The notes below the pieces were generated by a model. It had not been told where the DNA came from, made no database searches, and saw only the letters and a list, made by a program, of their open reading frames with translations. The translations under genes and the position numbers were made by a program. Source: Faecalimonas sp. (GTDB lineage Bacteria > Bacillota > Clostridia > Lachnospirales > Lachnospiraceae). From it: a stretch of DNA of 64,000 bases. Positions 32,481-40,374 of the stretch are shown here, one piece after another (position 1 is the first letter of the stretch; each line of letters starts with the position of its first letter). The stretch spans positions 1 through 64,000 of the forward strand of contig JARICA010000023.1 of the NCBI GenBank assembly GCA_029264305.1, read 5' to 3'.

Positions 32481-32924
32481 TTAAAAACGAGACATAAGTA
32501 AATCGTTTACTAATTTTCCATCTGCTTTTCCTTTGACTTTAGGCATTAATTCTTTCATGATGCGACCTTTATCTTTTGCTGTAGGTGTCTCAATACCTAG
32601 TTCAGATAAAGTGGAATCAATAACAGTTTTAATTTCTGCTTCAGTCATCATTTTTGGTGCATATTGTTCTAAAACAGCAAGACGTTTTTGGCATTCTTCC
32701 ACAATTTCTGTGCGATCAGCGGGAGTCATTTCTAAAGTTTCTTTTGTCTGTTTTATTTCTTTCATGATAACCTGTGTTTCTTCTTCTTCTGTAAGATCAG
32801 CACGTTTTTCGATTGCTTTATTTTTTAAAGAAGACAAAAGCATGGATAAAGTTTCTTTTGTTTCTTTCTCTCCAGCTTTCATAGCTGCAACCATTGCACT
32901 TCTTACTTCGTCTATTTTACTCAT
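32481..32924 (-). CDS. yqeY: GatB/YqeY-domain protein
   Basis: A 147-residue helical protein of the YqeY family, which resembles the tRNA-binding tail of GatB. Signs: MSKIDEVRSAMVAAMKAGEKETKETL at the start in the usual arrangement, EEETQVIMKEIKQ, and a C-terminal KDKGRIMKELMPKVKGKADG. Function is not settled; a role linked to tRNA or translation is likely. AGGAGGT lies upstream of the ATG at 32924. Length is normal. Confidence 0.93.
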   Translation of the reverse strand: MSKIDEVRSAMVAAMKAGEKETKETLSMLLSSLKNKAIEKRADLTEEEETQVIMKEIKQTKETLEMTPADRTEIVEECQKRLAVLEQYAPKMMTEAEIKTVIDSTLSELGIETPTAKDKGRIMKELMPKVKGKADGKLVNDLLMSRF

Positions 32925-33004
32925 TGTTCTACCTCCTTGTAATCATATATATTTATTATAAAAGATAACGAATTAAAGTCAATGTTTGTTTTTTCCTTTT
33001 GGAA

Positions 33005-33048
33005 TGTATAAAATTTTTCCATTTACAGATACTATTTCCAATTGGAAA
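33005..33048 (+). promoter_or_regulatory. SigG-like promoter and palindrome ahead of spoVT
   Basis: TGTATA (33005-33010) and GATACTA (33028-33034) with a 17-base gap are close to the SigG consensus (TGMATA, CATACTA). A perfect 14-base palindrome, TTTCCAATTGGAAA (33035-33048), follows near the expected transcription start and could be an operator. Confidence 0.5.
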
Positions 33049-33069
33049 AGAATAATGGAGGAAAATAGA

Positions 33070-33618
33070 ATGAAGGCAACAGGAATTGTAAGAAGAATAG
33101 ATGACTTGGGAAGAGTTGTAATTCCGAAAGAAATAAGAAGAACATTGAGGATAAGAGAAGGAGATCCTTTAGAAATTTTTACGGATAGAAATGGAGAAGT
33201 GATTTTGAAGAAATATTCTCCAATAGGAGAATTATATAAAATTTCATGTGAGTATGCAGATAGCTTATCTTCTGCCACGGGGTATACAGTGTGTATCGCA
33301 GATACAGAGCAAATTGTTGCAGCTTCAGGAAGTGGGAAAAAGTCGTTTGTAGAAAAATGTGTAACGGCAGAGTTGAGAAAAACAATGGATATGCGAAATT
33401 CTTTTGTGGCAGAGCGAAATGAAAAAAAATATGTGCAGATTGTGGAAAATGAAATTCAAGGATATACTGCTGAAGCGATTAGCCCTATTATTTGTGAAGG
33501 GGATGTAATAGGTGCGGTTATTCTTTTAGATCGAAGTGGAGAAAAGAAGTTTGGTGATTTTGAAAAAATGTTAACTCAGATAGGTGCAGGATTTTTAGGA
33601 AAACAAATGGAACAGTAA
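33070..33618 (+). CDS. spoVT: SpoVT, AbrB-type regulator of late forespore genes
   Basis: A 182-residue regulator. The N-terminal 50 residues are an AbrB swapped-hairpin DNA-binding domain (MKATGIVRRIDDLGRVVIPKEIRR), followed by a GAF-like domain (about 60-180) as in SpoVT (178 residues in Bacillus). SpoVT tunes SigG-dependent genes in the forespore. The start at 33070 has GGAGG 7 bases upstream, while the frame open from 32986 runs through the promoter. The upstream SigG-like promoter fits its known control. Confidence 0.95.
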   Translation: MKATGIVRRIDDLGRVVIPKEIRRTLRIREGDPLEIFTDRNGEVILKKYSPIGELYKISCEYADSLSSATGYTVCIADTEQIVAASGSGKKSFVEKCVTAELRKTMDMRNSFVAERNEKKYVQIVENEIQGYTAEAISPIICEGDVIGAVILLDRSGEKKFGDFEKMLTQIGAGFLGKQMEQ

Positions 33619-33680
33619 AGGTATAAAATTCCTCGGACAATCATAAATTGTGTTAGAACAAAGATGAAGGAGGAGTTTTT

Positions 33681-34055
33681 GTGGGAAAGAAAGAAAAGAA
33701 GGATTTGAAAGGAATATGGTTGTTGAAAGCGCTTTTGATGGCGTATGCGATAACAGGAGTGTTGTTGATGATACTAGCACTTTTGTTATATAAAATAGAT
33801 TTAGATGAGCAAAAAGTGACAATGGGAATTATTGCAACCTATATTATTTCTACGTTTGTTGGTGGTTTTATTATGGGAAAATTGGTAGAAAACCAGAAGT
33901 TTATGTGGGGACTTGTTTTGGGAATGATTTATTTTTTATTACTTTTCCTTGTTTCATTTATGGTTAATCATCATTTACAGAATAATGGAACGAATCTTAT
34001 GACAACATTTTTGCTTTGTGCAGGAGGTGGAATGCTTGGGGGAATGTTATCATAG
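33681..34055 (+). CDS. TIGR04086-type membrane protein, SCIFF neighbour
   Basis: A 124-residue protein with four hydrophobic helices (about 16-37, 48-69, 74-94, 100-123), Gly-rich at the end. Proteins of this type (TIGR04086 as I recall) usually stand next to the SCIFF peptide gene in Clostridia, as here, but their function is unknown. It uses a GTG start with AAGGAGG 8 bases upstream. SCIFF follows 135 bases later with its own promoter. Confidence 0.8.
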   Translation: MGKKEKKDLKGIWLLKALLMAYAITGVLLMILALLLYKIDLDEQKVTMGIIATYIISTFVGGFIMGKLVENQKFMWGLVLGMIYFLLLFLVSFMVNHHLQNNGTNLMTTFLLCAGGGMLGGMLS

Positions 34056-34126
34056 CATATTTATACAGACAGTTTATAGACGGGATTATATAGCCTTGTA
34101 TATGAAGGAAGAGTTGCAAAAAAGAC

Positions 34127-34155
34127 TTTAAAAACAGAAAATACTGTGTTATAAT
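34127..34155 (+). promoter_or_regulatory. Promoter of the SCIFF peptide gene
   Basis: A perfect TATAAT (34150-34155) preceded by TGT (extended -10), with TTTAAA at 34127-34132 at a 17-base spacing; 35 bases before the start. Confidence 0.6.
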
Positions 34156-34190
34156 GAAGAAAGTTAATGTATATTCAAGGAGGAATTGAT

Positions 34191-34334
34191 ATGAAACACA
34201 TCAAAACATTAAATGCACAGACATTAAATAATACAGTGAAAAAAGGTGGCTGTGGAGAATGTCAGACATCTTGTCAGTCAGCATGTAAGACATCATGCAC
34301 AGTAGGAAACCAGACTTGCGAACAGAAGAAATAA
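34191..34334 (+). CDS. scfA: SCIFF ranthipeptide precursor (six cysteines)
   Basis: A 47-residue precursor. The leader (MKHIKTLNAQTLNNTVKK) is followed by six cysteines spaced CGEC, TSC, SAC, TSC and a last QTC. This is the six-cysteines-in-forty-five (SCIFF) family, one of the most conserved peptide genes in Clostridia. The Cys residues are cross-linked to nearby residues as thioethers by the radical SAM enzyme encoded next. Its biological role is still unclear. A strong AGGAGG precedes the ATG, and a terminator separates it from the maturase, favouring more peptide than enzyme. Confidence 0.95.
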   Translation: MKHIKTLNAQTLNNTVKKGGCGECQTSCQSACKTSCTVGNQTCEQKK

Positions 34335-34359
34335 TAAAGATTGCATAGTCAGAACTGGG

Positions 34360-34385
34360 CAGCGGCTTCGGTCGCTGTTTTTTCT
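34360..34385 (+). terminator. Partial terminator with UUCG loop between peptide and maturase
   Basis: CAGCGGC-TTCG-GTCGCTG forms a 7-bp stem (one G-T pair) capped by the very stable cUUCGg loop, followed by six T. It lies between scfA and scfB. Confidence 0.9.
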
Positions 34386-34428
34386 TGTTAAGACAGAAAA
34401 ATGTTTAGATAAAGAAAGGAGAAACATT

Positions 34429-35832
34429 GTGATTCATCAGTACAAGAATAACGGGTATGATATTGTCTTAGATGTTAATAGTGGTTCGGTTCATGTAGTA
34501 GATGATATGTGTTATGACATAATTGACTATTTAAATAAACTAGGTGTTGAAGATAATATGGAATTACTTAAAAAAAGCGACACACTAGAGAAGATGAAAA
34601 CGGACTTGGGAGAGACATATCCCGTAGAAGAGATTGCGGAGGCGTTTGAGGATATTAAAGAACTTACAGAAGCTGGGCAACTTTTTACAAAAGATATTTA
34701 TGAGGACTATATAGGAGAAGTAAAGAAAAGAAAGACGGTTGTAAAGGCTTTATGTATACATATTGCTCATGATTGTAACTTGGCTTGTAGATATTGTTTT
34801 GCAGAAGAGGGAGAATATCACGGGCGAAGAGCATTGATGTCATATGAAGTAGGGAAAAAGGCGTTAGATTTCTTAATTGCTAACTCGGGAAATAGAAGAA
34901 ATCTTGAAGTAGATTTCTTTGGGGGAGAGCCTTTAATGAATTGGAAAGTAGTTAAAGACTTAGTTGCCTATGGAAGAGAACAAGAGAAGATACATAATAA
35001 AAATTTCCGATTTACTCTTACAACAAATGGGGTGCTTTTAAATGATGAAGTACAAGAGTTTGTTAATAAAGAAATGGATAATGTTGTTTTGAGTCTTGAT
35101 GGAAGAAAAGAAGTCAATGATAAAATGCGTCCATTTAGAAGTGGAAAAGGAAGTTATGATTTAATTGTTCCGAAATTCCAAAAATTAGCAGATAGCCGTG
35201 ATCAACAGAAATATTATATAAGGGGAACATTTACAAGAGATAATCTTGATTTTTCAAAAGATGTTTTGCATTTTGCAGATTTGGGATTTGAACAGATATC
35301 TATTGAACCAGTTGTAGGAGAAGAAAGCGATTTCTATTCTATTAGAGAAGAAGATCTTCCACAAATTTTTGAAGAATATGATACATTGGCAAAAGAAATG
35401 ATCAAACGTGAAAGAGAAGGAAATGGATTTACGTTCTTCCATTTTATGCTTGATTTGGATGGTGGTCCATGTGTTGCCAAACGGTTATCAGGTTGTGGTT
35501 CGGGAACAGAATATTTGGCAGTTACTCCATGGGGAGATTTGTATCCATGTCACCAGTTTGTAGGTGAAGATGACTTCCTTATGGGAAATGTTGATGAAGG
35601 AATTACTAAACCAGAAATAGCAGATGAATTTAGAGGATGTAGTGTATATTCTAAAGAAAAATGTAAAAATTGTTTTGCTAAATTTTATTGTAGTGGTGGT
35701 TGTATGGCAAATTCATATAAATTCCACGGTTCTATTCATGATACATACGGTATCGGATGTGAGATGGAAAGAAAACGTGTTGAATGTGCAATTATGATAA
35801 AAGCCGCATTGGCAGATAAGGAAAGGGTGTAA
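34429..35832 (+). CDS. scfB: SCIFF thioether-forming radical SAM maturase
   Basis: A 467-residue radical SAM/SPASM enzyme. An N-terminal peptide-recognition (RRE-like) region (about 1-90) is followed by the CxxxCxxC cluster motif CNLACRYC at about 117-124, FFGGEPLMNW, and a C-terminal SPASM-type cysteine set (CGSGTEYLAV, YPCHQF, CKNCFAKFYCSGGC) that binds extra Fe-S clusters. It installs thioether cross-links in the SCIFF peptide. It uses a GTG start with AAAGGAG 8 bases upstream. secDF follows after only three bases. Confidence 0.95.
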   Translation: MIHQYKNNGYDIVLDVNSGSVHVVDDMCYDIIDYLNKLGVEDNMELLKKSDTLEKMKTDLGETYPVEEIAEAFEDIKELTEAGQLFTKDIYEDYIGEVKKRKTVVKALCIHIAHDCNLACRYCFAEEGEYHGRRALMSYEVGKKALDFLIANSGNRRNLEVDFFGGEPLMNWKVVKDLVAYGREQEKIHNKNFRFTLTTNGVLLNDEVQEFVNKEMDNVVLSLDGRKEVNDKMRPFRSGKGSYDLIVPKFQKLADSRDQQKYYIRGTFTRDNLDFSKDVLHFADLGFEQISIEPVVGEESDFYSIREEDLPQIFEEYDTLAKEMIKREREGNGFTFFHFMLDLDGGPCVAKRLSGCGSGTEYLAVTPWGDLYPCHQFVGEDDFLMGNVDEGITKPEIADEFRGCSVYSKEKCKNCFAKFYCSGGCMANSYKFHGSIHDTYGIGCEMERKRVECAIMIKAALADKERV

Positions 35833-35835
35833 AAA

Positions 35836-37974
35836 ATGAAAAAAAGCAAAGGCGTCATCAGCCTGCTTCTTGTAACTGTTTTAACAGGACTTCTTGTTTT
35901 TACAACAGTTGTTGGATTTGGAAGTGGACATATTGGTGCAGCAAAAAACATTAAGTTAGGTCTTGACTTGGCGGGTGGAGTAAGCATTACATATCAGGCA
36001 AAAGGGGATAAACCGTCAGAGAAAGAAATGAGCGATACTGTTTACAAATTGCAGAAACGTGTTGAACAGTATAGTACAGAAGCGGGAGTTTATCAAGAAG
36101 GCGATGATCGTATTTCTATTGAAATTCCTGGAGTGACAGATGCAAATAAAGTGTTAGAAGAGCTTGGAAAACCAGGGTCATTGAAATTTCAAGATGCAGA
36201 AGGAAAAGTTGTATTGGACGGAACGGATGTAAAAAGTGCCACAGCACAAATTCAAGAAGATCGTTCTGGAAATAAGAAAAATATGGTTTCCCTTGAAATG
36301 ACAAAAGAAGGTAGAAAGAAATTTGCAGATGCAACACAGAAAAACTTAGGAAAACCAATTGCTATTGTTTATGATGGACAAGTTATTAGCAGCCCTACTG
36401 TAAATAGTGCGATTACAAATGGACAGGCTGTAATTGAAGGTGACTTTACATATGAAGAGGCTGAAGAGCTTGCTTCAACAATCCGTATTGGTGGACTTAG
36501 AGTAGAATTAGAAGAAATCAACTCAAGTGTTGTAGGGGCTCAGCTTGGTGAAGAAGCAATTAGTACAAGTTTATTAGCAGGTGGAATTGGTTTAGCGATT
36601 ATTTTTGTATTTATGTGTGTTGTATATCTTCTTCCAGGATTGGCTTCAAGTATTGCGTTATGTATTTATACTGGAATGATTCTCGTATTATTAAATGCAT
36701 TTGATATTACATTAACACTACCAGGTATTGCAGGTATTATTCTTGGTATTGGTATGGCGGTAGATGCGAACGTTATCATTTTTGCCAGAGTAAAAGAAGA
36801 ATTAGCAGCAGGAAGAAATGTAAAGACAGCTTTGAAAAAAGGATTCCAGAAAGCATTATCTGCAATTGTTGATGGAAATGTTACAACTTTAATTGCTGCT
36901 TTAGTATTGGGATTAAAAGGAACAGGTAGTGTAAAGGGATTTGCTCAAACATTAGCTTTAGGTATTGTTGTTTCTATGTTTACGGCACTTGTTGTAACAA
37001 GAATAATTATTTTTGCACTATATGCGGTTGGACTTAGAAGTGAAAAATTATACGGCGTTCAAAAAGAAAGAAAAACGATTAATTTCCTTGGCAAAAGAAA
37101 AGTATGCTTTATTATTTCTATTGCGCTTGTATTAAGTGGTTTTGTGGCAATGGGAGTACATAAATCACAAAAGAATGATATATTGAATTACAGCCTTGAA
37201 TTTAAAGGTGGTACAGCAACAAATGTAACTTTTAATGAAGACTATTCGATTAAAGAATTAGATGCAAAAGTAACTCCGGTTATCGAAAAAGTTACAGGTG
37301 ATAAAAATGTACAGATGCAGAAAGTAAAAGGGACAAAACAAGTTGTTGTAAAAACACAAGTGTTAGATTTGAAAAAGCGTGAAGCGTTAAATAAATCACT
37401 TGTAGATCAATTTAAAGTGGATGCAAAGAAAATCACTTATAATAACATTAGCTCGACAGTAAGTTCGGAAATGAGAAGAGATGCTATTATTGCTGTGTTG
37501 ATTGCCACTGTATGCATGTTGATTTACATTTGGTTACGATTTAAAGATTTCAGATTTGCAAGTAGTGCTATTTTAGCATTATTGCATGACGTGTTAGTTG
37601 TACTAGCATTCTATGCAATTGCAAGAATTTCTGTTGGAAATACATTTATTGCTTGTATGCTAACCATTGTAGGATATTCAATTAATGCGACGATTGTTAT
37701 TTTTGACCGAATTCGTGAAGAGTTAAAAACAGGTAGTAGAAAAGATACAATTGAAGAAGTTGTAAATAGAAGTATTACTCATACACTTACAAGAAGTGTT
37801 TACACATCATTCACAACATTTGTTATGGTAGCAGTACTTTATGTTCTAGGTGTAAGTTCTGTAAAAGAATTTGCAGCGCCACTCATGGTTGGTGTAATTG
37901 TTGGAGCATACTCATCTGTTTGTATTACAGGTGCATTGTGGTATGTGATGAAGAAAAAAATTTCAAAAAAATAA
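35836..37974 (+). CDS. secDF: Fused SecDF protein-export membrane protein
   Basis: A 712-residue fusion of SecD and SecF, which uses proton flow to pull exported proteins through SecYEG. The SecD half shows LGLDLAGGVSITY, the P1 domain and GMAVDANVIIFARVKEEL. The SecF half begins with FLGKRKVCFIISI and shows GYSINATIVIFDRIREEL. About twelve membrane helices in two sets of six. Fusion is normal in many Firmicutes. It overlaps the scfB transcript and shares its binding site region (GGAAAGG); a terminator follows. Confidence 0.96.
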   Translation: MKKSKGVISLLLVTVLTGLLVFTTVVGFGSGHIGAAKNIKLGLDLAGGVSITYQAKGDKPSEKEMSDTVYKLQKRVEQYSTEAGVYQEGDDRISIEIPGVTDANKVLEELGKPGSLKFQDAEGKVVLDGTDVKSATAQIQEDRSGNKKNMVSLEMTKEGRKKFADATQKNLGKPIAIVYDGQVISSPTVNSAITNGQAVIEGDFTYEEAEELASTIRIGGLRVELEEINSSVVGAQLGEEAISTSLLAGGIGLAIIFVFMCVVYLLPGLASSIALCIYTGMILVLLNAFDITLTLPGIAGIILGIGMAVDANVIIFARVKEELAAGRNVKTALKKGFQKALSAIVDGNVTTLIAALVLGLKGTGSVKGFAQTLALGIVVSMFTALVVTRIIIFALYAVGLRSEKLYGVQKERKTINFLGKRKVCFIISIALVLSGFVAMGVHKSQKNDILNYSLEFKGGTATNVTFNEDYSIKELDAKVTPVIEKVTGDKNVQMQKVKGTKQVVVKTQVLDLKKREALNKSLVDQFKVDAKKITYNNISSTVSSEMRRDAIIAVLIATVCMLIYIWLRFKDFRFASSAILALLHDVLVVLAFYAIARISVGNTFIACMLTIVGYSINATIVIFDRIREELKTGSRKDTIEEVVNRSITHTLTRSVYTSFTTFVMVAVLYVLGVSSVKEFAAPLMVGVIVGAYSSVCITGALWYVMKKKISKK

Positions 37975-37984
37975 GAAAAAGATT

Positions 37985-38012
37985 AAACGGGGGATTATTT
38001 AATCCCCCGTTT
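37985..38012 (+). terminator. Intrinsic terminator after secDF
   Basis: AAACGGGGGATT pairs perfectly with AATCCCCCGTTT across a four-base loop; the tail (TCGTCTT) is only partly T-rich. Confidence 0.8.
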
Positions 38013-38040
38013 CGTCTTATGGACGAAGGTGGAAACGAAA

Positions 38041-39756
38041 ATGGAAAAATGGTTTTTAACGAGAAAAGGTGCTGATTTTCAAGAGATTAGTCAGAAATTT
38101 CATGTTAGTCCTATAATTGCTAGATTAATTCGAAATAGAGAAGTTGTTGGAGATGATGAAATAGAGTTCTATCTTCATGGAACTATAGAGAATTTATATG
38201 ATGGAATATTGATGAAAGATATGGCTGTAGCAGTTGATATTGTTAGAGAAAAAATTCAAGAGAAAAAAGAAATTCGTATTATAGGGGATTATGATATTGA
38301 TGGTGTAAATGCCACATATATTTTGTTGGAAGGAATTGAAAAACTTGGTGGAAATGTAAGTGTAGATATTCCAGATCGAATGAAAGATGGGTATGGGTTA
38401 AACAAATCTTTGATAGATCGGGCATTTGAAAGTGGTGTAGATACGATTATTACATGTGACAATGGTATTGCTGCACGAGAAGAAATAGCTTATGGAAAAA
38501 GTCTTGGTATGACAATTATTGTGACAGATCATCATGAAATACCGTATGAAGAAATAGAAGGAAACGTGCACTACCTACTTCCACCAGCAGATGCTGTGGT
38601 GGATCCAAAAAGAAAGGAATGTGAATATCCTTTTCCACATTTGTGTGGTGCAGGGGTAGCTTATAAATTTATAGAAACACTGTTTAATGTGGAAGGAAAA
38701 GATATTGCGGAGATTGAATATCTGATCGAAAATGTAGCAATTGCCACTGTTGGTGATGTTATGGATTTGATTGGCGAAAACCGTATTTTTGTAAAATATG
38801 GATTAGAAAAAATCAAACAAACAAAGAATTTGGGATTAAAAGCACTCATGGAATGCACTGGAATAGATATTGAAAGACTATCTTCTTATCACATTGGATT
38901 TGTGATTGGACCATGTTTAAATGCGAGTGGACGACTAGATACTGCCAAAAGAGCGCTAAAACTTTTAAGAGCGAAAACAAAAGCCGAGGCAGATGAATTG
39001 GCTGGAGATTTAAAAGCGCTTAATGACAACAGAAAAGAACTAACTGCAGAAGCAGTCGAAGAAGCGATTGTACAAGTGGAAAATACTGCTCTAAAGGAAG
39101 ATAAAGTGCTTGTGATTTATTTGCCACATTGTCATGAGAGTCTTGCGGGGATTGTAGCTGGAAGAATTAGAGAAAAATATTATAAACCTACATTTGTTTT
39201 AACAAATGCGGAAAAAGGTGCAAAAGGATCGGGACGTTCTATAGATACATATCACATGTATGATGAGATGATAAAATGTAAGGATTTACTTGAAAAATTT
39301 GGTGGACATAAATTGGCAGGAGGATTGTCTATTCCGATTGAAAATATTGATCTGTTCCGTAGTAGATTAAATGAAAATTGTGAATTGCGCGCAGACGATT
39401 TATACGAAAAGATATCTATAGATATGCAATTGCCATTGGCTTATGTAAGTGAGTCACTTATTGGGGAACTGGAATGTTTAGAACCATTTGGCAAAGCAAA
39501 TCCGAAACCAATATTCGCAGAAAAAAATATTCAGATCAAAGAAACTAGGATATTAGGAAAAAATAATAATGTGTTAAAGTTGCAACTTGTAGATGACTAC
39601 GGTACGAGAATGGAAGGAATATATTTTGGCGATGTGGAAAATTTTATGGAAGCAATCGAAAAGAAAAATGGAAAAATAAATATTACATACTATCCGACGA
39701 TCAATGAATACAGAGGAAGAAAAACAGTGCAGATTGTCATACAGAATTATCAATAG
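38041..39756 (+). CDS. recJ: Single-strand DNA exonuclease RecJ
   Basis: A 571-residue 5'-3' single-strand exonuclease of the DHH family used in recombination and repair. Seen: motif I DYDIDGVNAT, TCDNGIA, VTDHHEIP (DHH), DPKRKECEYPFPHLCGAGVAYK, then DHHA1 GSGRSIDTYHM and FGGHKLAGG and an OB-like C-terminus. The start at 38041 has GAAGGTGG 8 bases upstream; the GTG at 38029 lies in that site. It is near the short end for RecJ but complete. Confidence 0.93.
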   Translation: MEKWFLTRKGADFQEISQKFHVSPIIARLIRNREVVGDDEIEFYLHGTIENLYDGILMKDMAVAVDIVREKIQEKKEIRIIGDYDIDGVNATYILLEGIEKLGGNVSVDIPDRMKDGYGLNKSLIDRAFESGVDTIITCDNGIAAREEIAYGKSLGMTIIVTDHHEIPYEEIEGNVHYLLPPADAVVDPKRKECEYPFPHLCGAGVAYKFIETLFNVEGKDIAEIEYLIENVAIATVGDVMDLIGENRIFVKYGLEKIKQTKNLGLKALMECTGIDIERLSSYHIGFVIGPCLNASGRLDTAKRALKLLRAKTKAEADELAGDLKALNDNRKELTAEAVEEAIVQVENTALKEDKVLVIYLPHCHESLAGIVAGRIREKYYKPTFVLTNAEKGAKGSGRSIDTYHMYDEMIKCKDLLEKFGGHKLAGGLSIPIENIDLFRSRLNENCELRADDLYEKISIDMQLPLAYVSESLIGELECLEPFGKANPKPIFAEKNIQIKETRILGKNNNVLKLQLVDDYGTRMEGIYFGDVENFMEAIEKKNGKINITYYPTINEYRGRKTVQIVIQNYQ

Positions 39757-39760
39757 TATA

Positions 39761-39789
39761 TTGGATTTATAGGAGAAAAGTGTTATAAT
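39761..39789 (+). promoter_or_regulatory. Promoter for apt-relA
   Basis: TTGGAT (39761-39766) and a perfect TATAAT (39784-39789) with a 17-base spacer and a TG before the -10. Confidence 0.65.
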
Positions 39790-39826
39790 AATATAGACAT
39801 TTTGTAGAAAATTGGAGGCGGTAGAT

Positions 39827-40351
39827 ATGAAGCCGATAGAGGATTATATAAGAAGTATTCCGGATTTTCCGGAAAAAGGAATTATTTTCAGAGATATAAC
39901 AAGTGTTTTAGAAGACCCAGATGGATTACATTTAGCAATTGATTTGATGCAGGAAAAGATAGGTGAAGATGACTTTGATGTTGTTGTTGGACCTGAATCA
40001 AGAGGATTTATTTTTGGAGTTCCAATTGCATATAATATGGGTAAACCTTTTGTTCCTGTTCGTAAAAAGGGTAAATTACCATGTGAAACAGTTTCTATCC
40101 AATATGATTTAGAGTATGGAAGTGCTGAGATTGAGATGCACAAGAACTCAATCAAACCAGGACAGAAGGTTGTTATTGTAGATGACTTGATGGCTACAGG
40201 TGGAACAATGGAAGCTATTATTAAATTGATAGAAGGAATGGGCGGAGAAGTAGTTAAGATTGTATGTTTAATTGAATTAGCAGGATTAGAAGGACGTAAA
40301 AGATTAAAAGATTATACAATGGAAGCAGTAATTACATATCCAGGTAATTAG
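39827..40351 (+). CDS. apt: Adenine phosphoribosyltransferase
   Basis: A 174-residue enzyme that makes AMP from adenine and PRPP. Motifs: SIPDFPEKGIIFRDIT, GPESRGFIFG, FVPVRKKGKLP and the PRPP loop VIVDDLMATGGT. Length is normal. The start at 39827 has GGAGG upstream; the earlier TTG at 39812 overlaps that site. It directly precedes the stringent-response gene, a common Firmicutes order. Confidence 0.96.
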   Translation: MKPIEDYIRSIPDFPEKGIIFRDITSVLEDPDGLHLAIDLMQEKIGEDDFDVVVGPESRGFIFGVPIAYNMGKPFVPVRKKGKLPCETVSIQYDLEYGSAEIEMHKNSIKPGQKVVIVDDLMATGGTMEAIIKLIEGMGGEVVKIVCLIELAGLEGRKRLKDYTMEAVITYPGN

Positions 40352-40374
40352 ATTAGCAGAAGGGAGGTATTATT

